A DNA stretch of 25,404 nt from Campylobacteraceae bacterium (GCA_027002755.1 JALWZI010000064.1:1-25404), one strand, 5' to 3'; counted from the first letter of the stretch, positions 6,796-14,327 are shown. Numbers and translations are program-made. The notes: a model not told the origin generated them from the letters alone.

Positions 6796-8233
6796 GATAA
6801 CAGTTCTTCCCCTTCTCTTTGGCCTGATACATCGTCATGTCCGCCTGGCGGAGGAGTCTGTCGAGGCGAAGGCCCTTGCGGGGGATGAGCACCACCCCGA
6901 TACTGGCGGTGACACTGCAGACATGCCCTTCGGCATAGATGGGGCGGGCGATGGTCTGCAGGATCCCCTGCAGGATCTCCTCCATCTCTTCCATGCGGCG
7001 GATATGGTTGAGGATCAGCAGGAATTCGTCCCCGCCCAGGCGGAGCAGGACATCGTCGGGACGCAGATGGTGTCGGATCCGATAGGCGGTCTCCTGCAGC
7101 ACCAGGTCCCCCACGGCGTGGCCATAGCTGTCGTTGATAGCCTTGAAATGGTCCAGATCGATGTAGCAGAGGGCGGAGATCGTCTGTTCACGGGTGACCA
7201 GTTCGAGACTGTGTTGGAGTTGTGTCTCCAGATGGTTGCGGTTGAGCAGGCCTGTGAGGGGGTCGCAATGGGCCATTTTCAGTTCGGCCAGCGCCTCTTC
7301 CTTCTCCCGAAAGAGCGTGCCGATGATCAGGACAAGAAGCAGGACGCTCAGGATGAAGAAATTGAGATTGATCAGATTGCAGCTGAGGTCCTTTTCATGG
7401 ACGAAGATCCCCAGATGATAATGGACCATCACCAAGCTGCTCAGGGCCAGAGCGACTCCGCCGCTCAGCGCATAGCTGAGATTGACGGTACTGAGCTGGA
7501 TCAGCAACGGCAGGGTCACCAGCATCAACAGAGCCAGGCTGTGCATTCCGAGGGTGACCTGCAGCAGGTAGTTGAGGAGAGCGGCGGCGATGACGATCAG
7601 GAGGAGTAGCGGTATCCGGATGCGGCGATAGTCTGTCCGGAGGAAAAGGAGCAGCGGAGTCAGCAGCAGCTGGCCCATGGTGTTGCCGAACCACCAGTAG
7701 AAGAGATTGCTTCGGAAGAAGGCGTTGTCCGTCTCCTGGGTCAGATAGAGGACACCGTTGCCCAACAGGGAGCTGAACGGTTGAAGGACGAAGAGGATCA
7801 TCCCCACCAGCAGCAGGATATCCCGGACACTTCGCAGGCGGATATCGATCCGAAGTTTCCGGGCCACTAAGAAAGCGAGGGCCGCTTCGGCACTGTTGAC
7901 CAGAGAGACTCCCAGGGAGGGAAGCAGGTGGAGTCCGGCATCGAGCGCCAGCAGCAGCTGCCCGAGAAAGATCCCCGGGATGATCCTGGGCCCGTAGATC
8001 AGGACAGCCGCCAGGGCGAGTCCCTCGGGCAGAAAGGCGGTCAGGGTGACGATCTTGGCCTGGTAGAAGATGGCGAAGCTGAGTTTCCCGGTGAGAAAAT
8101 AGAACAGGGCCAGGCCGATGAGACGGACCGTCGCATACTGTCGGAGATCCGGCAACGTGCGAAGATCCTTCCGGCGGGTCTGGGATATCGGATTCATTAT
8201 AAGATAAATTCTCTGATGATTAGGATCATTCAT
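6752..8233 (-). CDS. Membrane-anchored diguanylate cyclase (MASE1-GGDEF)
   Basis: About 493 residues. The first roughly 300 form eight or more membrane helices of the MASE1 sensory type (for example a segment with FLPEGLALAAVLIYGPR). A GGDEF domain follows, with intact RLGGDEF (active site 400-404 counting from this ATG) and the allosteric I-site RPDD exactly five residues upstream, so product-inhibited synthesis of c-di-GMP from two GTP is expected. No EAL domain. The start is uncertain: ATG 8233 has AGGAG only 1-2 nt upstream, GTG 8242 is in frame upstream, and ATG 8197 is in frame downstream without a ribosome-binding site. Tail-to-tail overlap with the permease pair. Confidence 0.88.
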   Translation of the reverse strand: MNDPNHQRIYLIMNPISQTRRKDLRTLPDLRQYATVRLIGLALFYFLTGKLSFAIFYQAKIVTLTAFLPEGLALAAVLIYGPRIIPGIFLGQLLLALDAGLHLLPSLGVSLVNSAEAALAFLVARKLRIDIRLRSVRDILLLVGMILFVLQPFSSLLGNGVLYLTQETDNAFFRSNLFYWWFGNTMGQLLLTPLLLFLRTDYRRIRIPLLLLIVIAAALLNYLLQVTLGMHSLALLMLVTLPLLIQLSTVNLSYALSGGVALALSSLVMVHYHLGIFVHEKDLSCNLINLNFFILSVLLLVLIIGTLFREKEEALAELKMAHCDPLTGLLNRNHLETQLQHSLELVTREQTISALCYIDLDHFKAINDSYGHAVGDLVLQETAYRIRHHLRPDDVLLRLGGDEFLLILNHIRRMEEMEEILQGILQTIARPIYAEGHVCSVTASIGVVLIPRKGLRLDRLLRQADMTMYQAKEKGKNCYLIAEPLPVGQEDRP

Positions 8234-8390
8234 ACTCCTCACACTTAATATTATTCAAATAGATACAGAAATTTTCAAAATCTAACTCTTAGAGTATATT
8301 CTTATCTTAACACAATTCTTATGAGGAAAATAAAAATGTTGAAAGTCGAATATTTTTTGATAGGAGTGAGAGAAACAGAGAAAAGTAGGC

Positions 8391-9752
8391 TCAGACCGCC
8401 CCTTCGTCGATCATGGCATCGGCGACCCGGCGGAAGCCGGCGATGTTGGCTCCCATGAGCAGGTCCCCCTCGTGACCGAACTCCCGGGCGGTCTCGTCGG
8501 CGGTCTCGAAGATGCTCTTCATGATGCCGAAGAGTTTGGTGTCCACTTCGGCGAAGCTCCAGCGCTGCATGCTGGCGTTCTGGGCCATCTCCAGCTGGCT
8601 GACGGCGACGCCCCCGGCGTTGGCCGCTTTGGCGGGACCGAAAAGGACGTTGTGCTTCCGGAGGTATTCGAGCGCTTCGGGAGTGGTGGGCATATTGGCC
8701 CCCTCGTTGACCAGGCGGCAGCCGTTTTTGACCAGGTTCCTGGCATCGACGAGGGTCAGTTCGTTCTGGGTGGCGCTGGGGAAGGCTACGTCACAGGGAA
8801 TCGACCAGACGGCATGGCCCCCTTCGGGGTATTGGTGGACCGGGATATAGGTGGCGTCGGGATGGAGCTGAGCGTACTTCTCCAGGGACTCTCTGCCCAC
8901 CTCCTTGATCGCCTTGAGGGTCTTGACGTCGATCCCTTTGGGGTGATGGATGGTCCCCCGGCTGTCGGAACAGGTGACGGGGATCGCTCCCATGCTCTTG
9001 AGCTTTTCGATGGTGTAGGTGGCCACGTTACCCGCCCCGGAGACACAGCAGGTCTTGCCCTTGAGCTCGTCGCCGTGCTTGTTGAGGAGGTGTTCGGCGA
9101 AATAGACCGATCCGTAACCGGTGGCCTCCCGGCGTCCGAAGGAGCCGCCCCAACCGACCCCTTTGCCGGTCATGGCCCCTTCGAAGGTCCCGGTGAGGAG
9201 CTTGTACTGGCCGAAGAGGTAGCCGATCTCCCGGGCCCCGACGCCGATATCTCCGGCGGGGACATCCTTGGTGGTGCCGATATGGCGGTAGAGCTCGTTC
9301 ATGAAGGCCTGGCAGAAGCGGTTGACCTCGGCATTGCTTTTGCCTTTGGGGTCGAAGTTGCTGCCCCCTTTGCCGCCGCCGATCCCGAGGCCGGTGAGGG
9401 CGTTTTTGAAGATCTGTTCGAAACCCAGGAACTTGACGATCCCGAGATTGACGGAGGGGTGGAAACGCAGCCCCCCTTTGTAGGGTCCCAGGGTGGAGTT
9501 GAACTGGACCCGGTAGCCCAGGTTGGTCCGGACTTTGCCGCTGTCGTCGATCCAGGTGACCCGGAAGATGATGGTCCGCTCCGGCAGGATCAGGCGCTCC
9601 AGGATGCTGTGCTCCCGGTATTTCTGCTCCTCTTCCAGCAGGGGAGTGAGGCTTTCGAAGACCTCGGTGGCCGCCTGGTAGAACTCCTCCTGACCGGGGG
9701 AACACTCCCGGATGAATTTCAGAACATCTTCGATGTACTCTTTGGCGCTCAT
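8391..9752 (-). CDS. gdhA: NADP-type glutamate dehydrogenase
   Basis: 453 residues, the usual length of the hexameric NADP-dependent enzyme. It makes glutamate from 2-oxoglutarate and ammonia. Substrate-binding Lys92 (GPYKGGLRFHP) and Lys128 (GGGKGGSNFDP) fall at the same positions as I recall for E. coli GdhA, and CCVSGAGNVA marks the Rossmann domain. The frame is open 40 codons upstream, but ATG 9752 (MSAKEYIEDV) is chosen: AAAGGA lies 8 nt before it and it fits the family N-terminus. With amtB and nirA nearby it completes an ammonia-assimilation set. Confidence 0.96.
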   Translation of the reverse strand: MSAKEYIEDVLKFIRECSPGQEEFYQAATEVFESLTPLLEEEQKYREHSILERLILPERTIIFRVTWIDDSGKVRTNLGYRVQFNSTLGPYKGGLRFHPSVNLGIVKFLGFEQIFKNALTGLGIGGGKGGSNFDPKGKSNAEVNRFCQAFMNELYRHIGTTKDVPAGDIGVGAREIGYLFGQYKLLTGTFEGAMTGKGVGWGGSFGRREATGYGSVYFAEHLLNKHGDELKGKTCCVSGAGNVATYTIEKLKSMGAIPVTCSDSRGTIHHPKGIDVKTLKAIKEVGRESLEKYAQLHPDATYIPVHQYPEGGHAVWSIPCDVAFPSATQNELTLVDARNLVKNGCRLVNEGANMPTTPEALEYLRKHNVLFGPAKAANAGGVAVSQLEMAQNASMQRWSFAEVDTKLFGIMKSIFETADETAREFGHEGDLLMGANIAGFRRVADAMIDEGAV

Positions 9753-9785
9753 GCTTGGGATCCTTTGGAAGAAGTGGGTGGGATC

Positions 9786-9791
9786 ATTGTA
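9786..9791 (-). promoter_or_regulatory. Candidate -10 box for gdhA
   Basis: TACAAT on the minus strand, 33 nt upstream of the gdhA ATG. No clear -35. The rest of 9753-9970 holds the hairpin at 9903-9929 and no convincing gene. Confidence 0.45.
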
Positions 9792-9902
9792 GCACAAAGA
9801 TGTGGGAGAGAGGAGGGTTTTTTGGGTTGGAAAACTACGGCGACGAACAAAACTGATCCAGGTTGGGATCATAGGTTATTTGTGGTCATTTATTGTCATT
9901 CA

Positions 9903-9929
9903 AGGGAGAATGATCGATGCATTCTCTCT
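9903..9929 (-). terminator. Stem-loop downstream of hemB
   Basis: AGGGAGAATG (9903-9912) pairs with CATTCTCTCT (9920-9929) with one G-T, round a 7-nt loop. It lies about 40 nt past the hemB stop on the minus strand. No T-run follows, so it is only a possible terminator. Confidence 0.35.
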
Positions 9930-9970
9930 GCCAATTACCGCGATGCAAATGACACGATATGTCAGTGAGA

Positions 9971-10957
9971 TCAGGTCTTGCTCCCGTGCTCTTTCAGGAG
10001 CATTGCCGCCTCTTTGGCATGGTAGCTGATGATGATATCCGCACCGGCCCGTTTGAAGGCCAGCAGGGTCTCCATCATCACCCGCTCGTAGTCGATGACG
10101 CCGGCTTTGGCGGCCATCTTGAGCATGGAGTATTCGCCGCTGACGTTGTAGACCGCCAGCGGCAGTCGGCTGGCTTCGCGGATGTCCCGGATGATGTCCA
10201 GATAGGCCAGGCCCGGTTTGACCATCAGGATATCGGCGCCTTCCTCTTCGTCAGCCAGGCTCTCCAGGATCGCCTCCCGGCGGTTGGCGGGGTTCATCTG
10301 GTAGCTGCGACGGTCCCCGAAGCTGGGAGCGCTCTCGGCCACGTCCCGGAAGGGACCGTACCAGGCGCTGGCGAATTTGGTGGAGTAGCTCATGATGGGC
10401 AGATGCTCGTAGCCCGCTGCGTCCAGGGCCTCCCGGATGGCGGTGATCATTCCGTCCATCATCCCGCTGGGGGCGATCATATCGGCCCCGGCTTTGGCAT
10501 GGATCACCGCCTGTCTCCCCAGGTTGAGGAGCGTCGCATCGTTGTCCACGGTCTCGAGGACCGGGTCGAGGATCCCGCAGTGGCCGTGGTCGGTGTATTC
10601 ACAGAAGCAGAGATCGGTGACGACGAAGAGATCGGGATGGGCCGCCTTGAGCTCCCGGACCGCTGTCGCGATGATGCCGTGTTCGCAGAGGGCGTCGGAG
10701 CCCACGCTGTCCTTGACATCGGGGATACCGAAAAGGATCACAGATTTGAGCCTCAGGCTTTTGAGCGTGTCACACTCCTTGATCGCCTCGTCGATACTCA
10801 GCTGAAAGACCCCCGGCATGGAGGCGACTTCGTTTCGGATCCCTTCGCCGCTGCGGACAAAGAGAGGGTAGATGAAATCGTCCGTGCTCAGATGGGTCTC
10901 CTGGAGCAGGTCCCGAAGGACCGGAGAGAGACGACGTCGTCGGAATCGGGTGAACAT
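9971..10957 (-). CDS. hemB: Delta-aminolevulinic acid dehydratase (porphobilinogen synthase)
   Basis: 328 residues. It condenses two 5-aminolevulinates to porphobilinogen in heme and siroheme synthesis, siroheme being the cofactor of nirA. The zinc ligands are present as Cys117, Cys119 and Cys127 ([14 protein letters not shown]), placing it in the Zn-dependent class, and the Schiff-base lysines are Lys194 ([15 protein letters not shown]) and Lys247 ([10 protein letters not shown]). AAGGA precedes the ATG at about 7 nt. Divergent from ribA with 76 bp between; TAAAAT at 10987-10992 on the minus strand is a possible -10. Confidence 0.97.
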   Translation of the reverse strand: MFTRFRRRRLSPVLRDLLQETHLSTDDFIYPLFVRSGEGIRNEVASMPGVFQLSIDEAIKECDTLKSLRLKSVILFGIPDVKDSVGSDALCEHGIIATAVRELKAAHPDLFVVTDLCFCEYTDHGHCGILDPVLETVDNDATLLNLGRQAVIHAKAGADMIAPSGMMDGMITAIREALDAAGYEHLPIMSYSTKFASAWYGPFRDVAESAPSFGDRRSYQMNPANRREAILESLADEEEGADILMVKPGLAYLDIIRDIREASRLPLAVYNVSGEYSMLKMAAKAGVIDYERVMMETLLAFKRAGADIIISYHAKEAAMLLKEHGSKT

Positions 10958-11021
10958 GGGAGCTTCCTTTGGATCGGATTTCGATAATTTTACACGGTTT
11001 TATCTCTGGGGAGGCTTGGGG

Positions 11022-11027
11022 TATAAT
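11022..11027 (+). promoter_or_regulatory. -10 box of ribA, 6 nt before the start codon
   Basis: A perfect TATAAT preceded by GG ends only 6 nt before the ribA ATG at 11034. Transcription usually starts about 7 nt past the box, which would place the first base at or next to the A of the ATG. GAGG at 11011-11014 is about 20 nt from the ATG and would lie upstream of the transcript. Confidence 0.65.
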
Positions 11028-11033
11028 GCCCCC

Positions 11034-11600
11034 ATGAAAAAAATCGAAATCTCCAATATCGCGACCCTTCCGACCCGGCACGGTACCTTCCGGATCCAGG
11101 CCTTCCGTGAAGGGGACAAGGAGCATCTGGCGCTTTTCACCGAGCCCTTGCCCGACATCCCGCTGGTGCGGGTCCATTCCGAGTGTCTCACGGGGGACGC
11201 CCTGGGGTCGGTCAAGTGCGACTGCGGTGAGCAGCTGGAGGCGGCGCTGCAGCGGATCGCCGCCGAGGGAGGCATGCTGATCTATCACCGCCAGGAGGGA
11301 CGCAATATCGGCCTGCTCAACAAGGTCAATGCCTACGCCCTGCAGGATCAGGGTCTCGATACCGTGGCGGCGAACCATCAGCTGGGCTTTGCCGCCGACG
11401 AGCGGACCTATGAGATCGTGGAGACGATCCTGGAGCATTTCGGGATCACCCGGATGCGTCTGCTAACCAACAACCCCCGGAAGATCGAGTCACTGAAAAA
11501 TGTGGAGATCGTGGAGCGGCTTCCTCTCGTCATCGCCCCCAACCCCCACAACGAGAAATATCTGCAGACCAAAAAAGAGCAGATGGGACACCTGCTTTGA
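11034..11600 (+). CDS. ribA: GTP cyclohydrolase II
   Basis: 188 residues, a stand-alone RibA without a fused DHBP synthase. It opens GTP to the pyrimidine precursor of riboflavin. The zinc ligands Cys51, Cys62 and Cys64 (SECLTGD and KCDCG) and the catalytic region [10 protein letters not shown] are intact. The frame is open upstream to 10872, but ATG 11034 (MKKIEISN) fits the family and follows the promoter. There is no Shine-Dalgarno sequence at this ATG, consistent with a leaderless message. The stop codon lies inside a perfect hairpin (11594-11618). Confidence 0.95.
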   Translation: MKKIEISNIATLPTRHGTFRIQAFREGDKEHLALFTEPLPDIPLVRVHSECLTGDALGSVKCDCGEQLEAALQRIAAEGGMLIYHRQEGRNIGLLNKVNAYALQDQGLDTVAANHQLGFAADERTYEIVETILEHFGITRMRLLTNNPRKIESLKNVEIVERLPLVIAPNPHNEKYLQTKKEQMGHLL

Positions 11601-11618
11601 GTGCAAAGCACTCAAAGC
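11594..11618 (+). terminator. Perfect hairpin at the ribA stop codon
   Basis: GCTTTGAGTGC (11594-11604) pairs without mismatch with GCACTCAAAGC (11608-11618) round AAA, and the ribA TGA is part of the stem. It is followed by A/G-rich heptads rather than a U-tract, so it may protect the 3' end or attenuate rather than terminate. Confidence 0.5.
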
Positions 11619-11620
11619 AA

Positions 11621-11648
11621 ATTAGGAATTAGGAATTAGGAATGAGGA
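11621..11648. repeat. Heptad array D, four 7-bp units
   Basis: Units ATTAGGA, ATTAGGA, ATTAGGA and ATGAGGA, starting 2 nt after the ribA hairpin. Confidence 0.8.
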
Positions 11649-11693
11649 ACCGGAGGAATCGGGTAGCGTGGGATTGCGGTCCCATGATCTGGT

Positions 11694-11721
11694 GAGGAGT
11701 GAAGAGTGAGGAGTGAGGAGT
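11694..11721. repeat. Heptad array E, overlapping the rsmG start
   Basis: Units GAGGAGT, GAAGAGT, GAGGAGT and GAGGAGT. The unit resembles a Shine-Dalgarno sequence. Unit 1 supplies GAGGAG 6 nt before the rsmG GTG at 11706, which sits at the end of unit 2, and units 3-4 encode the first residues of the protein. Confidence 0.8.
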
Positions 11722-12338
11722 GTTTTCGGGAGCTTCTTCTACGGAAGTTGGACGAGGCCGGCCTGGAATATGACGAAACACTTCTGAAGCGGCTGGAGCG
11801 TTTCGCCGGGCTTCTGAAAGAGTGGAACGGCATTCACAACCTGACGGCAGACGCTTCGCCGGAGGCGGTGGCGGCCAATGTGCTGGATTCGCTCTATCCG
11901 CTCACATTTGTCGAAAAACCCGATTCATTGCTGGATGTGGGGACGGGGGCCGGATTTCCGGGGTTGATCCTGGCAGCGGCCTGGCCCGAGGTGCCGACGG
12001 TGCTCTGCGAACCGCTCAACAAACGGGCGGCCTTTCTGCGCTATGCGGCGCTGGAGATAGGGTTGGACCGGGTGACGGTGGCACGGAAACGGGTCGAGCA
12101 GCTGGAGCATGCCCCTTTCGGCCTCATCAGCTCCCGAGCCGTGACCGATACCGGGCTGCTCCTGAGACTGACGGCGAAGCTCAGCGATGCCCACACCCGC
12201 TATCTCTTCTACAAAGGAAGCCGTCTGCAGGAGGAGATCGAAGCGTTGCCGCCGGAGCTTCGTCCCCGGATCGTGGAGCGGGAGCCGAGGCGTTACCTCT
12301 ACCTGGAGCCCGAAACCGAAAAATCGGTCCAAACGTGA
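11706..12338 (+). CDS. rsmG: 16S rRNA (guanine-527-N7)-methyltransferase
   Basis: 210-residue RsmG (GidB). It uses S-adenosylmethionine to methylate G527 of 16S rRNA. The SAM-binding motif DVGTGAGFPGL, then CEPLNKRAAFLRYAA and ISSRAV, are characteristic. GTG 11706 is taken as the start because the family N-terminal helix (FRELLLRKLDEAG) needs to be included and GAGGAG lies upstream; both lie in heptad array E, so the first residues (MRSEE) are repeat-derived. It follows ribA by 105 bp on the same strand. Confidence 0.93.
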   Translation: MRSEECFRELLLRKLDEAGLEYDETLLKRLERFAGLLKEWNGIHNLTADASPEAVAANVLDSLYPLTFVEKPDSLLDVGTGAGFPGLILAAAWPEVPTVLCEPLNKRAAFLRYAALEIGLDRVTVARKRVEQLEHAPFGLISSRAVTDTGLLLRLTAKLSDAHTRYLFYKGSRLQEEIEALPPELRPRIVEREPRRYLYLEPETEKSVQT

Positions 12339-12384
12339 TATTATTATCCGGAACATTGGATGAAAATATATAAAGGATAAGGTC

Positions 12385-12726
12385 ATGAAAAAGAGAGAAG
12401 ATCTGGATCTGGAGCATTTCAGGAAACTGCTGGAAGCGGAACGGGAACGACTGCTCAAGGAGATCGACGGCGTCGCCGCCGATACCCGGGGACTGGATGC
12501 CGCTGCGAGTGAAGCGGAAGACCGGGGTGATGTGGCGGAACTGGATGCACAGAACGCCATCGATCAGCGTCTGCTTCAGGATCTGAATCGTCAGCTGGAG
12601 GAGGTCAACGCCGCGCTGAAACGTATCGAGGAGGGCAGCTACGGTCTCTGTGAAAAGACCGGCAAGCCGATCCCCCTCGCGCGGCTCGAAGCCTACCCCG
12701 CCGCCCGCACCCTCGCGGACGCCTGA
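12385..12726 (+). CDS. dksA: DksA/TraR-family regulator with degenerate zinc finger
   Basis: 113 residues. A long N-terminal helical pair (about 7-35 and 52-82) forms the coiled coil that DksA proteins insert into the RNA polymerase secondary channel; the tip region SEAEDRGDVAELDA is acidic. The C-terminal YGLCEKTGKPIPLARLEAYPAARTLADA-type ending (residues 86-113) is the DksA zinc-finger module, but only Cys89 of the four usual cysteines remains, so zinc binding is unlikely. This resembles the cysteine-poor YteA-type members. Probable role: tuning transcription initiation, perhaps with ppGpp. AAGGAT lies just upstream of the ATG; 46 bp after rsmG. Confidence 0.85.
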   Translation: MKKREDLDLEHFRKLLEAERERLLKEIDGVAADTRGLDAAASEAEDRGDVAELDAQNAIDQRLLQDLNRQLEEVNAALKRIEEGSYGLCEKTGKPIPLARLEAYPAARTLADA

Positions 12727-12742
12727 GCGGGGCGGCAGGACC

Positions 12743-12973
12743 ATGTGGCTGAAGCTGCTGATCATCGGAGGGATCCTCTACGCGCTCTATCGGGTCGCGG
12801 GAGGAAAGATCCTGCCGGAGCGAAAAGCGGACCGCCGGGACTCCGCCGAGGAGCCGGAGGAGGGTGAGACCCTGGTGGAGTGCAGCAAGTGCTCCACCTA
12901 CGTGGTGAAAAAAGAGGCGATCTTCTATCAGGGAAAGTACTACTGTTCCGCGGAGTGCCTTCCCAAAAAGTAG
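12743..12973 (+). CDS. Small membrane-anchored zinc-ribbon protein (PP0621-like)
   Basis: 76 residues. One N-terminal membrane helix (about 3-20) is followed by a charged linker rich in Glu, then a four-cysteine module, Cys47-x2-Cys50 and Cys68-x3-Cys72, spaced like the small PP0621/MYND-type zinc proteins of proteobacteria. The start at 12743 is chosen because the frame upstream reads through the end of dksA in a low-complexity fashion; the ribosome-binding site (AGGA 2 nt away) is weak, so coupling to dksA, 16 bp upstream, is likely. Function unknown. Confidence 0.7.
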   Translation: MWLKLLIIGGILYALYRVAGGKILPERKADRRDSAEEPEEGETLVECSKCSTYVVKKEAIFYQGKYYCSAECLPKK

Positions 12974-13003
12974 GATCCCGAACATGTCAATCAAGGAGTG
13001 ACC

Positions 13004-13390
13004 ATGCTGATCTTCGGACATCCCTGGGTGGAGAGCCCCCGGTTCGTCAAAGTCTTTTCGCTGGAGGATATCGCCCGGACGCAGCGGGAGGATATTCTGC
13101 TTCTGGAGCCCCTCAGTGTCTCCATCGATCTGGCCCAGCATTGCCGGAAAAACGACCTCGCCTTCGCCGTGACCATCGGGTCGCTCAAAGAGGCGCTTCT
13201 GGCCAACGCCCTGGAAGCGGCCTATGTCCTCTGCCAGCATGAGCAGGCCATCGAGGTCCAGAAGATCGCGGAGGAGTATCTCTTCGATACCAAGATCCTG
13301 GTCCTGGTAGAGGAGGAGCGGGGGATCGAGACCATGGCCCGTTTCGGGATCGACGGCGTGGTCTTCCCCGACGCCATCGTCCAGGCCTGA
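13004..13390 (+). CDS. Conserved hypothetical protein
   Basis: 128 residues, soluble, with alternating alpha/beta character and no membrane helix or signal peptide. Start at ATG 13004 (MLIFGHPWVES) because AAGGAG lies 6 nt upstream; an in-frame GTG two codons earlier is less likely. Segments such as FAVTIGSLKEALLANALEAAYVL and TKILVLVEEERGIETMARFG look like a small Rossmann- or barrel-like repeat of strands and helices. I do not recognise the family. The rhomboid gene starts on its stop codon (TGATG), so the two are translationally coupled. Confidence 0.7.
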   Translation: MLIFGHPWVESPRFVKVFSLEDIARTQREDILLLEPLSVSIDLAQHCRKNDLAFAVTIGSLKEALLANALEAAYVLCQHEQAIEVQKIAEEYLFDTKILVLVEEERGIETMARFGIDGVVFPDAIVQA

Positions 13391-14079
13391 TGGGAGGCGG
13401 AGGCCTGCGCACGCCCCTGACCTGGGGACTGATCGGGCTCAGTCTCCTGGGGTATGTCGCCGAAGGGATCTGCGGCGGCAGCTGGGGAGAGATCGGCGGC
13501 CGTACTCTCGTCGAGTGCGGAGGGGTCTTCGGACCGGCGATCCTGGAGAGAGGAGAGTGGTGGCGTATCCTCACGGCTATGTTCCTCCACGGCGGCCCTG
13601 AGCATCTGGCACTGAACATGATCTCTCTCATGATCGTGGGGCGGATGATGGAGTACTATTTCCGCGCTTTGGACTATCTGCTGATCTATTTTCTTTCGGG
13701 GATCGGCGGATTCCTCCTCTCCCTCTCCCTGCACCCGGAGACCGTGATCATCGGTGCCAGCGGCGCGATCTTCGGGATCTTCGGGGCACTGGGGGGCTTC
13801 GCGCTCTTTCACCGGGAGCGGCTGGGGAGTCGTTATCATACGTTTCTCAAAGAGTTCGGGGCCATTCTGGGGGTGAACCTTCTTTTCGGTCTGGCGGTCC
13901 CGGGGATCGATATGAGCGCCCATATCGGGGGATTAATCCTGGGCGGAGTCGGCGGATACCTGGCCAGCGGGCATCGGGGGCTCTTTTATCTCTTCGTCGC
14001 AGGGAGTACGATCGGGATCTTTCTCGCGGCCCTTTGGCTACAGCAGCGTTACGCACTCTCCGCGATGCCGCTGTTTTGA
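13390..14079 (+). CDS. Rhomboid family intramembrane serine protease
   Basis: 229 residues with about six membrane helices. The catalytic dyad is visible: Ser124 in GASGAIFG and His178 in SAHIGGLILG. The conserved L1-loop region WWRILTAMFLHGG and the HLALNM segment (His72 and Asn76) are present. Rhomboids cut transmembrane substrates within the membrane; the substrate is not indicated. ATG overlaps the stop of the preceding gene by one base. Confidence 0.92.
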   Translation: MGGGGLRTPLTWGLIGLSLLGYVAEGICGGSWGEIGGRTLVECGGVFGPAILERGEWWRILTAMFLHGGPEHLALNMISLMIVGRMMEYYFRALDYLLIYFLSGIGGFLLSLSLHPETVIIGASGAIFGIFGALGGFALFHRERLGSRYHTFLKEFGAILGVNLLFGLAVPGIDMSAHIGGLILGGVGGYLASGHRGLFYLFVAGSTIGIFLAALWLQQRYALSAMPLF

Positions 14080-14106
14080 GTCCGAACGGTTTCCGCGATG
14101 AGCGGG

Positions 14107-14112
14107 TATAAT
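14107..14112 (+). promoter_or_regulatory. TATAAT box at the head of hairpin element copy 2
   Basis: A perfect -10 box 28 nt after the rhomboid stop. Expected transcription start is about 14118-14120, inside the left arm of the outer stem (14114-14123), so the RNA would begin with the element. It may drive either a stand-alone RNA or a pyk message with a leader of about 250 nt. No -35 box is evident. Confidence 0.6.
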
Positions 14113-14327
14113 TGAGTTCTCTGCAAAATTACCGGTTTCACTTGATAACTCTGGCAGTCGCGAACATGAGAAGCGTCAGCGAAGGACAACTGCTTGTCCT
14201 TCGCAGCTTCGGAACCGTAGCGGTCGGAGAGAAACGAAGCCGCGAAGGAGCGCCCGTTTCACGGGTTGAGCGCTCCTTTGTCGCCATCAAGTGAAACCTC
14301 TCCCAGACGTTTTTCAGAGAATTCAAT
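14109..14327 (+). repeat. Structured hairpin repeat element, copy 2 (pyk leader)
   Basis: 219-bp homologue of 295-433 with an 80-bp longer interior. The ends 14111-14123 and 14315-14327 are inverted repeats matching at 12 of 13 positions. The inner stem 14134-14146 with 14286-14298 is 13 perfect pairs. Relative to copy 1 two inner pairs and one outer pair are changed on both arms so that pairing is kept. The core hairpin is GGAGCG (14247-14252) with CGCTCC (14271-14276) plus CCCG/CGGG. The two copies share conserved single-stranded segments such as CTCTGGCAGTCGCGAAC. It fills most of the 290-bp gap between the rhomboid gene and pyk and could act as a 5' leader, a small RNA or a mobile hairpin. 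Confidence 0.8.
14179..14247 (+). ncRNA. Mutually exclusive hairpins within copy 2
   Basis: GCGAAGGACAA (14179-14189) pairs perfectly with 14194-14204 round a CTGC loop. The overlapping segment 14199-14211 can instead pair with 14235-14247 at 12 of 13 positions, enclosing a small hairpin ACCG/CGGT (14214-14217 with 14221-14224). Since 14199-14204 cannot be in both stems, two folds compete. This stretch is absent from copy 1. Confidence 0.55.

Noticed and set aside
8321..8458. 45-codon plus-strand frame in the gdhA-GGDEF spacer with GAGG-like sequence before an internal ATG
   Set aside because: It runs into the antisense of gdhA, and its second half is Arg-rich shadow sequence; no support.
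8472..9968. 498-codon plus-strand open frame opposite gdhA
   Set aside because: Shadow of gdhA, whose catalytic residues are intact on the other strand.
9802..10029. 75-codon plus-strand frame in the hemB-gdhA spacer
   Set aside because: It overlaps the hemB 3' end antisense, has no ribosome-binding site and no recognisable content.
14112..14294. 60-codon frame inside hairpin element copy 2, with a similar peptide readable in copy 1
   Set aside because: The shared peptide-like stretch follows from DNA identity. The differences between copies keep base pairing rather than amino acids, and copy 1 meets a stop soon after. No ribosome-binding site.
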